64,000 bases of DNA from Certhia americana (Eukaryota; Chordata; Aves; Passeriformes; Certhiidae): NCBI GenBank assembly GCA_018697195.1, contig JAGMWU010000092.1, positions 62,001-126,000 on the forward strand, in the 5' to 3' direction. Shown one piece after another: positions 1-57,700 of the stretch. The notes under the pieces were generated by a model that saw only the letters and a program-made list of their open reading frames with translations, had not been told where the DNA came from and searched no databases. A program made the position numbers and the translations under genes. How positions within the stretch are numbered: the stretch's first letter is position 1; each line of letters opens with the position of its first letter.

Positions 1-1262
1 AACTTCACTGCAGGTTTTAAAACGTGTCAGTTCAGTCATTAAAGTTCTCTTGATGAATTTCCATTGAAGTATCTGCATGAAGAATCTGCAAACTGGTACT
101 ACATTAAAGTAACTATAATGCTTTAAAAATATTACTACTTAGGGAAAACCTCACATTTTATTAAGTAAGTCCATTAAGAGATCAGAGAGAAATTTAAAAC
201 AGTAGAAAAATGTCTATTTGGCACCTGTATTTTCGCACGTCCACTCTTTGAAGTTCAAATGCTGTAATTCTGAATGCAGATTGTCTTAATACAGCAGTTG
301 CTGTGAAGCATGAGAAGGTAAACAATTTATCAATTTACTTAATTACTCTTTTTTCCCCTCCAGTGTAAAGATTCTAGTTAGAATAATTTAAAAAGTAATC
401 GCTCTGAAGTTTGCAGATCCCTTAGTAAAATGGTTCCTTTTAACTTCCCCTCTTAGGATCTGACTCTCAGACTGAGATCACCAGAGTCATCTTCTTTGGA
501 GTAGTCCACACATTTTTGCAGTCACCAAGTTCCACAAACAACGTGATCTTTGTAGAATTGCACACTACTTTGTCTACGACAATACTAATTGTGTTCAAAC
601 TGTGGCAGACACATTTATTTTTAACATAAAGTTTTTTGTTTGGTTCACAAGTGAAGTTCTCTCATTTATTTGTTCAGCACCTCACACAAACATGAGTGCC
701 CATGTTGGAATCTGTTGACCAACACTGTAGGCTGAAAGGAAACCTTGGGTTTAAGGCACCCAGAAAGCATCTTGTTGCAAGTCCTAACCACCTGTTATTG
801 TAGCTCCCACTGCTGCTTCCCTTTATCACTTTTATTGAAAAGTGAAGTGGAAACAGACATGAACACTTAATGCTTAAAGTGTAAACCTTCTCTGTAACCC
901 ACAGGACCTACCCTTTACACTGTTTTGGGTGCAGCTAATTAGCTGATACCATAATCCTTCTGAGTAAAATAAGTACCTTTTCCTCTTATTGCACATATTA
1001 TATCTGTTCCAAAAAATAACCTGTTGCTATGATGATAAACTTGAGATAGTTTTAGACTGATTTAAACTTTCCCAATAAACATGATAAGAGGAAGAGACTG
1101 GAAGTGCCCCACTTGGTGTAAGAAGGCAGATTTCAGAACAGGGAAGACTCCAAGGTACAAATTCCTGTCTACTGCTCTTAGTTTGGAGCTGCCTAAATAC
1201 TATCTTTGAGGCATGCCTACAAGTTTAACAGGGTGCACCCAAGATCTACATTCCCAATCCTC
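1..1262 (-). other. PITPNM3: PITPNM3 3' untranslated region and downstream sequence
   Basis: AT-rich sequence after the PITPNM3 stop with no coding segment. AATAAA on the minus strand occurs at 831-836, 665-670, 614-619 and 157-162. Any of these could set the transcript end and I cannot choose between them. Confidence 0.6.
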
Positions 1263-46415
<45,153 letters not shown>

Positions 46416-47000
46416 TTCAGGGCTGCCCGCTCGCAGCCAAGCCGTCCTCAGCCGTGTCAGGTGCTCGCCCGCTGGGCACTCCGGCACCCTGCTCTGCGGC
46501 GCCCCATCGGCTTTCAGCAGAGGCCCCGCGCCGCCCCCTTGCCTGCGGCGCTGAGAGAAGCGGTCGGGAGACGCCGCCGGTGCCGCCCGCCCGCCGCTAA
46601 AGGCGCAGCCGCCGTCGCTCAAGGCGCAGTGAGCGGCTCCACGGAGAGCGGGGGCCGGGCCGGGCCCGCACGGGGACGTGGCTGCGCATAAACGGCGTGG
46701 GGAGAGCGGCCGTGAGGTGCGAGCGGCACCCGGCCCCGGGCAGGGGCTCGGTAAGGACCCTCCGCATGCAGCCCGCGTCCCCGCAGCCCTCACGGCACGC
46801 CTCCCGGGGAGGGGTCGCGGCTCCTTCGCGCCCCTGGGGGCTGCGACCCCCGCCCTCAGCTGGTCCTACTCCGTCCCGTGGTGCTGCTGCGGCACTGCCC
46901 CTGCCGAGCTGCTCCCGCGAGTGGCTGCCCTGGATTTTATAATCCGGAAAAATTCCTCCTGGTGTTGCCAAGCCCCGTGTCAATTGCAGTGGCCGAACTG

Positions 47001-48605
47001 CTAAACTGCCTTTTCAGTCAGCCATAGGCAAGTGACTTAGAGCCTGCTGAAAGCTGAACTAGAGAATTTACAGGGTGTGTCCCTCTTCAAGAGCTTCATT
47101 AGCAGCGTGACTCTAAAAGTAGAGAACCCCCAATGACCAGGAGAAATTAATCTTAAGGAACGTCTTAAGTTGCAGCTCTTCTTGTAGAAACGATGGGAAG
47201 AGGTTGGCAGAGCTTTGGGCATTGCTTAGCAGTTCATTCAAGAGCTGCAGCAAACACCCACGAAAACACGGTGAGCTAAGTGGTTTTTGCTTGGGCCTTA
47301 AATGGAATAGCCGGAACACTCAGCAGTTCCCAGAGCCAGAGCCAGCTGCAGTAAACTATGGTTCACCTTCCCCCAGCTATGGGTGACAGTGCTACTACAT
47401 GCTGGAGTCTGCCCTTGAACCACAACATTGCCTCTGCTGCTGGACACAAGTCCTGGTTAAAGGATTTGACAAGGACTGCTCTCCCAAAGGTGCTACAGTG
47501 TCACTAAGCCAAAGAAAGCAATCCTAGAGAAAGACCATGGATATATAGAATCATAGACTATGCTGTGCTATTCTGAATGGATTCGGAGGGAAGTTAAATT
47601 AAAACTGTGTTCAGTGATAATAAACAAGTGTTGTTTATTAAAAAATAAAACATCTTCAAAAGACTTTCAAATGCATATATACACAGAGACACTATTGGTT
47701 TAATAATTTTTACTTACAATTTTAGAAATCAGCTATATTAAATTACATAAATCACATATCAGCAAAGTCCCCCTTTAGCTGTAACATTTACATCATTACA
47801 TTTGATGTAAATTTGAAGACGATTGAAATAGTAAACCAGGCTTCAAAATAAACAAAATTGTTTTTAAAATGTATGTTCTAACTAGAGGAAATAAAAATAA
47901 TCTTAGAAGGCTAAAAATAAATGTGTTATAGATTGAACAATATCAGAGAAAAGAAATTGACAAATGAAACAGATACTGTTCTTGAGATTACCTCAAGGGT
48001 TGAATTTGCATTTCTCTAGTATACTATGTTAGTAATTATTACTCATTGCTCTGACTGCAGACATAACCCAAACTAGTATCTTGATTACTTGAAACAAGTT
48101 AATTTAATGTTGCAGAAATGCCAATTGCCCATTTATTTTGTTGTTCTTGATTTCAATGGGATTCTTGAGAGAAAGGAATGTGGGGTTGAATCACTAAAAG
48201 CTGCTAAAAATGTAACATTTTAGACTAGTTTAAGAAAAAGAAAGTCAGATCTCTATCATATTGTTTTATGGTCTCATTTTGCCTGTGCATTATGTACTAG
48301 AGGTACCCAGAACTCCACTCTGAAGTCAATGGCAAGAGCCCAAGCAAGCCTGCAACTACAGCCAGTGACAAGTGTTTGCATCTATTTGTGCTGTGCCATG
48401 AGAATCCTTCACTGGACTGCCACATCTCCAAAAGAACTGACCCCAATGTAGCATGTGCTAAGGTTATTAGACAATAAAAGGAAAAGTAAGGAAATCTTTT
48501 CTGAAAACATAAAACACCTAAGATGAATATTTGATGGAGATCCACTGCAGAAAATCTCAGACTGTCAGGCTGAGGCTGATGTTGATGGGGCAGCTGGGAG
48601 AGAAT
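47001..48605 (-). other. PITPNM3-KIAA0753 intergenic region and KIAA0753 3' untranslated sequence
   Basis: 1.6 kb between the PITPNM3 CpG island and the KIAA0753 stop. Minus-strand AATAAA occurs at 48132-48137 and 47634-47639, both possible KIAA0753 ends. With the second, the KIAA0753 transcript would end less than 1 kb upstream of the PITPNM3 island, in tandem orientation. Confidence 0.6.
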
Positions 48606-48723
48606 TCACTGCACTGGCTGCAAAAACTCTGAGGTGAATACAGCTTCTGCATAGTCCTCACAAACATCCTGTAGCTCTGCTGCCACATCACACAGGGCTT
48701 CTTCTATCAGTTGCTCTGCAAGA
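48606..48723 (-). CDS. KIAA0753: KIAA0753 coding exon 15 (stop)
   Basis: Residues 815-853 and TGA at 48606-48608: [38 protein letters not shown]. The acceptor ccttag is used, because the nearer ttgcag would break the frame and drop residues that human has. Confidence 0.95.
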
Positions 48724-51700
48724 CTAAGGGGGAGGGAGAGTAAAAAAAAGAGAAGGAAAAGGTTCAAAAAGTCAGATTTCAAATTCCAGTCTTTCCCTTC
48801 CAAACCACAAAGATGGTTCATATACCTCTCAGCAATCTGCCATGGATTGAAACTGCCCACCACCTCATGGGAAATAAGCTTTAAATGATGCTTGTATCTG
48901 CTGTTATAATCCAAGATACTCTGGAGCACATCACTTGGCACAGAAAGAGACACAGAATTCGCTTTCTGTAGAGAATTCAAAGGCAAGGGCTGCAAAATGT
49001 CATTTCCAGTCTGCAGTTTCTCCTCTGCTTCTTTATTTTCATCAATATCACTGGAAATATAAAATAATCAAGACAGAACTAAATTTTTAAGTCTCTTTTT
49101 GAAGAGTCAGTGTAATGAAAACACTATAATGAAGTCACATGGATCTTATGCACCACAGTTTAGTGTAGGGCCAAATATTCCACTTACGTGCTGTCAAAAG
49201 GTTTTTCAAATAAAATGTCTGTTTCCAGCTCTGTGTGTCTGTTTGATTTGGTTATTTGAACTGGATGAGGAGATGTAAGATTTTTAGCTGTTGATGCCAT
49301 TTGTTGTTCTACAAGGAAGAAAATACTATTTTAAATTGTTTTTTTTAAAAAAGTAAAACTACATCTACTGCAGGTTAAATCCTCACAAAGACTTTTGTTT
49401 CTTCTAAGGGAAAGTCCTTTAGGTAAGTAAAGTATTCAAAGTGAGAAAAAACATAAATTCTCTCAGTGTATTAAAGCTGAGCATTTTAGAAATACTACCT
49501 TTAGTATAAATCATTTGTGCTGCCAGTGGGTACTTCTAGCAGAGAGATAGAAAATACCACTGTAAAAATAGCACTGTCTATTAAACTCAGTGGTAAATCC
49601 AAGACAGAGAAAAAGAACCCATTTAGACTTTAGGTAAATCTTCACCAGTCTAACTGTGAGATTTTCCAACTTGTGTTAAACAACACAGTTTCAATAAAGT
49701 TGTATGTGATCCAATGGAAAATCAATGTAGCTTCACTGTGCTACTCAATCAAACCGTAGGATAAAGAAAAGGAATGCTGATAAAGTATTGATTTTAGAGC
49801 TACATCTTAGAAAATCTCTGAAAGAAGTACCTATGGGAAAAAATGTGTCTGAATGGTGCTATTTGATCACACATAATCCAATGACCTTGATTTCAAAACA
49901 CTTGAACTTAAACTTACAGATTATAGGGAAACCAAGCTGTATTAAAAAGAACAATTACCCATTTTGTCTTCCTGGGCCCAGATCTGGGAGTCACTGTAGA
50001 CAATCTGGGTGACTCTCCTGCGGACAGCCTCCTGGTGCCTCTGTAGTGGAACACACAACCTCAGTCAGTCAACCATGCACTTGGCAGCTCAGCTGTACTG
50101 ATTATCACTAACAGCAAAGCAAGTCAGGATCCTCCTTGGGCAAAGCAGGCTTATTTTGGCTGGTAACACAGAAGGGGGGGAGGGGGATTGAAAACACAGA
50201 CATTTATCTTGTTCAAAATGCCATAGCTGAATACAAAACTAATTGCCAGTCTCATGGGAACTCCTCCCATTTCAGGCCAATAGCCCTTAGCCAAACAACT
50301 GAAGCCCCCAAGCTGCTCCTGCCTCACCAACAGTGAATCCAAATGTGGGCTCCAGTGCCTCAGGGACAAGGACACTGCAGCTTCACGTCCAGCTGATGAG
50401 CAGATCTCTAGCAGTAAATGGCACTAAACTGAGTAGTTCTAAGTCACAATAAATTTCAGAGAACAGGAAGGTCAAAATGGAACTCAAACCAGAAACTATG
50501 ACAAAACACATCAAAGGAAACTTATTAAGAAAGCAATATATGAGAAGGCTTAAGTCAAGTAAATGATAACTTTATGAATATTTATATAGAAAAAATGAAT
50601 AAAAGGCACAGATAACCATGTATTTGTCTGACTTCTCCATGTTGCCTTGTGAAATACTTTGGATTGCCAGGGCATATTTCCACAAGATGGTCATGCTACT
50701 AGAATACTGAGATTCTGTAGCACACAAAAGGGAAAAATTCAAATTAACATTAAAATACTTTCCAATCTGCTAGACAATCAACATGATGACCATGCTGATT
50801 CTCCCACTCACACACAATGATTTAAGCCACAAACTCTTGAGATGGGATGCAAACTCAGGTCTGCCAACTTTACAGCAACAGATTAATTAAACACTTTGCT
50901 TTTGTTCTTACACACTGTTTTCAGGAAGCACAAACTCCATCCAGGTCTTTGATCTCAGACACTGATCCTGTCAGACCTTGCTTTATTTAAGAATGTAGAT
51001 ATTTACAGATATTATAAATATCTGTAAGAAATAAATTGACACTAATGAGACCAGCCAAGACAGAAAATCTTACTTCAATTTCTTCCATTCTTTGCAACAT
51101 TGACTCCAGGCTACGAGTGTCAGCCATAGGCAGGGCCTCAGTCTGGAGTCTCTCATGATGATCCATGTTCCACAGTTCCTGAGCAGTATCTTCCAAAAGA
51201 TCATCCAATAGCTTTTCACTCAGAATATCTGCATTTGTTGCAACCTGCTACTTAAAAAAAATGAACCCCAAAAACAAATGCCACAGAAAACAAAAAGACA
51301 CAAACCCCATACAAGAAAGAAAGAAAAAAAAAAACCCCACCAAAAAACCTAACTTGCATTAAGGTGAAAAATTATTTCGTTGCCCCTTTATAAATGTTTG
51401 ACAGCTCTCAAGGCATCATTCACCCAGGGGCATGAGCTTGCCTGTACTACCTGTGTCCTGTCCAGCAGAGGCTCTGACCACTCCTGTACCTCCTTCCCAA
51501 CTTTGTCTGCACACTGGGCTGGAGAAACAGTTCGTGACCTGCACAAAGAACAACAAATAACAATGTCATTCTGAAACCTGGTATGACAAAATAATTTGAA
51601 ACACCAAACTACATAAATGTATTTTTAGGAAGACCGTTGGGAGTGGGGAGAAGCTCGTATCAGATCTGACACCTCTTATGAGATCTGTCAAAAAACATCA

Positions 51701-54700
51701 TTACCTTAACTTTTGTATTTTTTCCATTTCTTCTCTGCAAAGGTCAGTTCGAACCTTCACTCCTCTTGAATGTTTTGCTTCAAGCCTCGCTAGTCTTCAA
51801 AAATAGCAATGTAACATAGAGAGTTACAAAATGTACACTCTAACAACTGAAGAATGAAATAGTGTCATTTCCAGTATTAGTTTGGAAGAGTTACAAGAAA
51901 ATGTAGAGAGAAAATTAATAGACTTTAAGACCATATAAACCAGAAAATTCTGTTGAGAATGAGGGATCTTGAATCATGTTTCTGCTGATGGCAAACAGGA
52001 ACTACCTGCTTACCTAAAAATACTGTCCAGGGAAATGAGCTCCTCATCTTAGCATGCACACTGCCTAGTACAGATCTAGCACCTGGATCTCCTGCTTCAA
52101 ATGCCACAAACACCAGCCCTAAACCAGACTAAATTTGGAGACCCCTGTCTAACAGGATGTTGAATAGAGTTTAAACAAACCTGCGCTTTATTATTGTGCA
52201 GGTTTATTATACACTTAATTATACATATTGAAATATATGTACTTTGTCCTTCTGAAACAGGGATGTAATATTTACCTTCTTAATTCAGTGCTGGGAACAC
52301 CCACTCCTTCTCCTGTGTTTTGTCACTGCTCTGCCTTGCAGTTTGGCATTGACTCCCAGGCAGCAACTCAGGCAAAGGACTAAAGTCCTGGCTCTTCCCA
52401 GGCTTTAGGGAATGGGGCTGCTCTGGCCCAAGTGGGAAGGGAGAGAGCTATGTGACAGCAAGCTGTGCTGTGCCACTGGACTCAAGCCAGGCCAACTGTA
52501 TCCTAGTCACTAGCACAGATGCAGAAGAATTTCCACTGGGAAACAGTGCAAAGGTGGTGCCAGGGGACGGCAAACATACCGCTTAGGTGGAACAGACTGA
52601 GGTGGAGGCTTTGAAGGCATTCGAGGCATTTTGCTCTCCTTAACAGGTCGTTTGTTCTTTTTTAGTTGGAAAGCTATAGTTGGCTCTTGAAATCTGGCAT
52701 GCTTTCCTGGAGGGTGTGCCCATCTTGACTTTAAAGATTTCAGCATTCCCTTAAAATTAACATGATCACGTTAAAACCACATATTCCAGTTGCTGAATTT
52801 TTAAAGCATTTGGCATTCTGCTTCAGACTTTGTCTTGAAATCATGCCTTCTGGCTTTGCTGCAGTTGATGTATGTGAAGGTTTTGCAAGTCCTTCAAAGG
52901 GAAGAATAGCTGTGCTTGAACAGAACATATGCTTAATCCTGCAACTATTATTTTTGCAAACAGTTTCTACTTTTCCAGTGTTGCTCTTTATGGGGAAAAA
53001 AACTTACTTTTGATTTTTCAGAATTAGACTCTATGTTAACTATTCATAAACCCAAATAGAAGGTTTCCAAAGTAACATTGTATTCAGCCACAAAACTATA
53101 ATATTTCCACATTTATATTTGTTACAAGGTCACTTAGACTCATCCCCTCTACATGAATTACTGAAATACTTAACGTTCCTGCCCATGATCCTCACTGATC
53201 CACAGAGATAGGAAGCAGTAAAAGTTACGTAAGCATACATCTATGTTACTGTGTCAGATTTTATTTTACTAGTTAAAAGTGATATTCTGAGGAAGGAATA
53301 AAAGAAAAAATACACTTATTAGCAAAATATAGCCCTAGTCTTTTAAGAATTGTTTTGTTTCCACTATGGAGCTCCTTTCTGGTTGCAAGGACTTAGCAGA
53401 AATCAGAACTCGTATAGTGCAGTTTTATCATTTCTGTTATCAATTAAGTAAGCCTGAGTAACTTGTATTCTCCTACTAACATTAGCACAACATTACTGCT
53501 GAGTGGATTTTTTTGATAGAGGATGACACAAAAGATACTTAAGCTTTAATTTCAAATTGATAAAAACACATTAATTTCAAACATGAAACTAGTTTCAGTG
53601 AGCATTTTCCTTACCAATTCTGTTGTTTCTAGTTGTAGAGTGTATTTCCAAGGAACAGTAAACAATTTTTTTTGAAAAACATTTGTTAAAATAGTCATAA
53701 CCACTAAAAATAATACGCAGATGACACAGTTTATCCCCCTGTGTCTCCTAGCTCAGAACAGCAATATTGTGAGGAAGTGCAAAGCTTTGACAGTGTCATA
53801 TATTATACAACAAATCCTGGAGCACACGTAGGAGACAGCATAAATGATCCATCACTTCCGTACCTGTGGTTTTGCAGGCAATAAAACAACTTTCTTCTTC
53901 AAAGCACCACACTGAAGGACAGACTCTTTTTTCACAGCTCTAGCTCTCACTGCTACATCTGTGCTTCCTTGAAAAGTGGCATTTCTCTCGGAAGTAGGTG
54001 GGCCACTTTCTTCTTGGCATTTATTGTGTAATATATGAGCACAACTGTTTGCCTGTTGAACTGCTGAAATATTTGCAATATTATGTTAGTGTTTATCTGT
54101 ACTAAAAATAACACATGAACTGTTAACTGTAAGTTGAAAGGGGCAAGAATTGTCTTTTTTTCTACATTTGATACCTCTGTTATACTAAGTATATCTAATC
54201 ATGAACTTTTCAGCCCTACCATAATTTTTAAAAAAATCAAAGACAAAATGAAAAATTCTAGCCTTGTATTTCCTGACAAGTATTAAAGAAATTGTCTTTC
54301 ATATATTGTTTTGATGAACAGGAAGGTTTGGGGCTTGTGTGCATATACATATTTATACGTATAGAGATATTTGAAAATATACATATACATGCAAATCATG
54401 GGTAAGCCTTTGGGGAGCAATTGCTATATGAGGTCTAGGCGGTGATAACAAGGCATCCTCTTTTAGGCAGCAAGACACTTGGAAACCATTAGATGCTTTT
54501 ACACTGTCTCCCTGGACTGTCAAAGATGAACTCGGCATACGGAATTCTTGCTACCTGAGGGCAGTAGGGAATACTTAATATTCTAGTACCAACCAGCCTG
54601 AGGTATGAGAAAGTCACCACAGAGAAGAAAAACAATTCATACAGTTTATATAATAATGTAAGAACTTACAGTGGCTTTCATGAGGTGCCAAAATACTTGC

Positions 54701-57700
54701 GGTAAATTTATCTCACAACACCTTGAAAAAGAATAAAGCTCCTTTCCTTTCATATACAAAGCTAAAGGACAATATAGGAAAGCCAACTCTGAACAGCTGC
54801 ATTGCAAAATAGTGGTGAAAACCCCCAAGCCTTCAGCTTAATCATCAGTTAATGTGTCTCTAGGTACAAAAGTGTGACTGTTGTGCAAAAGACATTAACA
54901 GTAATGAACCGGCCAGGATTAAGCAGCCACTGCCCCCAGAAGTACAGAAACTGTACCAACCAAGGCAATTCTGAGCCAAAGCCACAGAATAACTTTTCAG
55001 TATGAACAGTTAAACAACCACAGCCTGGTTTTTGTTAAACTAATTTGCTAACATCTAACCAACTTCTGACCAACAATACTATACTAAAAAATTGAACTGC
55101 AGAGCTCAAGTTAAGTGATAAAGATGTACTTAGTTATTCAAAATACAAACCAGTCAAGAGGCTCCTGGCACAAGGAGATTTTTTAGACTTTTGTCCATGC
55201 TGTCCTTTTAAGGTGAGAGGTCTGTTTTCTCCTTTTGGAGACAGAAGGTGCTTTCTGGCTGGAAATGTCTCAGTGTTCCTTGGGGATTTGGCCTGAGAAG
55301 CTGAAATACATTTCTTCACCGTTTTTGGTGTTTGCTTGTTTGCCAGCAGTGAATTCAGATCCTGCACCAAATATTTAGTTTTAATTACTCTCTCAGTGAA
55401 TCTGATGTAATCAAAAGCAAATTCAAGGCATTCTAAGCAGTTGGAGCTTTTTTGGTCTTGTTTTGGTTTGGTTTTTTTTCAGACTATGACTTTCGGGATT
55501 TTTCAGACTGACAGCTTGTTCACGTAGAAGCTTTTTCATATTATTAACTTAAATCTTACTGAAAAGGCTTACTCTTTTGTATTTACAACTGACTTCAGCA
55601 AACCATTTGTTTAGAGAACGTTCAAAAAGAATTGAACACAAGGGCTACAGACCAACAAAAACTTCACAGTCACATGGCTATGGTAACACAGACACTTCTT
55701 CCAATGCTATGTCCAAACTTAAACAACTACCTTCTTTCTTATTCCCAAGCAGTTAGCACTCTTACTGTTCTCATAAGCAGGTCATAACACGAAAATTAAA
55801 AACACAGCTCTTACAGTTACAACAGTATTTTAAGGAAAGTATCTTATGGCTCAGGTATTGCTTTTCTTAATTTATGCAGCAGGCAACATGAATCAGAACT
55901 TTTCTATTATCCCAATGATATGTATAAGTCATCAGATATCACTAAAATAGATACATGAAGGGCACAGAGCCAAGTAACTAACTCTTGTGCCCACAACTTT
56001 ATCTTCTCCCTGGACAACTCTGCACCCAGCACCACAGGAGATGCTCAGATGCTCACCACTGATGCTGATGACTAAAGCATGCATCCAGAGTTAAAAACAC
56101 TTAATGCACACTTATGTATAAAATTAATTATCTCAGTCCTGAAAATGACTGATGAATTAGAACCTGAAGCTCTGTTACCACTATCACTACCAGTCCTCAT
56201 TCTACTAGGACAGCCAAGAAAGCTAGGAACAGCATCAACAAGACCAGCAGGCAGCTTCTGTGTTTAGGATGCACATCTCTTTTAGACCACCAATACTTAG
56301 GAACATTAGAAGTATATTTTTACAATAGAAAATATGCTCTTTAAAAAATAAAAACAAAACCAGCAATATATTCTGCTGTTTCATGAACACAATCTCCTAT
56401 TTCACTACATCTTTCCTGCCTTAGCAAAAACAAATGCTTTTTTCCTACCTCAACTTGCAGCAAAATATCTATGATAACATCAGAAATGGAAGAATCCCCT
56501 TCTAGTTTGGCGGAGCAGAGAGACAGTTGACGAATGAGACTGCCCAGCTCCTTGTAGTGGGCAGGAATCTGCTCATCTGTTTGATCTGTGAACTGACTGG
56601 CAAATGCCTGCAAGGTTCGTATAGCTCCTCTGTGTGCTGCTGCCAACCTGGATACTGCTCGAGACTGGAAAAAATGAAAACTAAGTAAATACTTTAATAA
56701 CTACAGTTTCTATGGATACTTATGCTATTGGAAGAATTGTTGCTGAAATTTCAAGCAGAAACACTCAGGCTTGGAATAATTTTAATTGATGTCAAGCCTT
56801 TTGCGAGACAAAACAAAACAAGCATTGAAGTAATTTACTCAAGATTTCTCGCAAGTACTCCTGTCAATGTCATGCTGGCTTCAGTAAAACAGCCTGGATA
56901 TAACAGATTATGATGTTTCTACTACCTGCGCCAACACAGAATTGTAGTCATCTACAGTTGGCTGGAGCTTCATGTGAAACAATTGGACAAACAAGAATAT
57001 TCTTAATCCTCTGTGTTTTGGCACAGAAGAAAATGCAGGTGATCGAACAAGCACAAGAGAACAACGGGACAACATTGGCCAGACTGTATGATCTCAGCTG
57101 TGCCCCTGAAAGGTGTTGGGCAAAGGAGAAAAATCAGAAAGAAGGCTGGTAATACTGTCATCAGCCAGAAGTTTAAAAAAAGCAGTCAAGACTAGAACAT
57201 ACTGTTAATTCCTTGCAAAAAGGAATTAGAATGAAGAAGGCATTAGAAGCCACATAAACACAGAAGACGAACCACCTGCCTCTCATTTACTGCAGATAAG
57301 AAGTGAGACGAAGGAAGCAGATACAAAGGCAGTATCAGGCCAAGTGAGCCACACTTCTCAGAGAATGAGATGAAATGTGTAATATACAAAGGAAATCTCC
57401 TTTCTGGAGAGGGCTCAGCTGCACCCTAGACAATAAAACTCAATTATCCAGAAAACTCTGCCAATAAGTCACTTACAGCCTGAAGGATAATTCCATCTTA
57501 CCTTTTTAGTATGTTTGACTGTATGAGGACTCAGTTTCTCTAAATCATTCTGAATTTCTTTTACCTGTTTATCAAGAAAGGAGACAAAGAGGAGCAAGTC
57601 ACTCAGAATTAGTTCCATGTCTATAAATGAACAACAGATCTTCGCTGTAGCATCTGAGATTTTCCAACAGTGATGCTCACCTCTCTGTCCAGCCATGAGG

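Noticed and set aside
48716..48723. Acceptor ttgcag at 48716 for the last KIAA0753 exon
   Set aside because: It would put the conserved C-terminus out of frame with exon 14. The ccttag site 8 nt upstream fits the phase and adds residues matching human.
52144..52200. Short inverted repeat (aaacctgc, then gcaggttt, loop about 13 nt)
   Set aside because: Eight-base arms in AT-rich intron DNA are expected by chance. No other evidence for an RNA gene.
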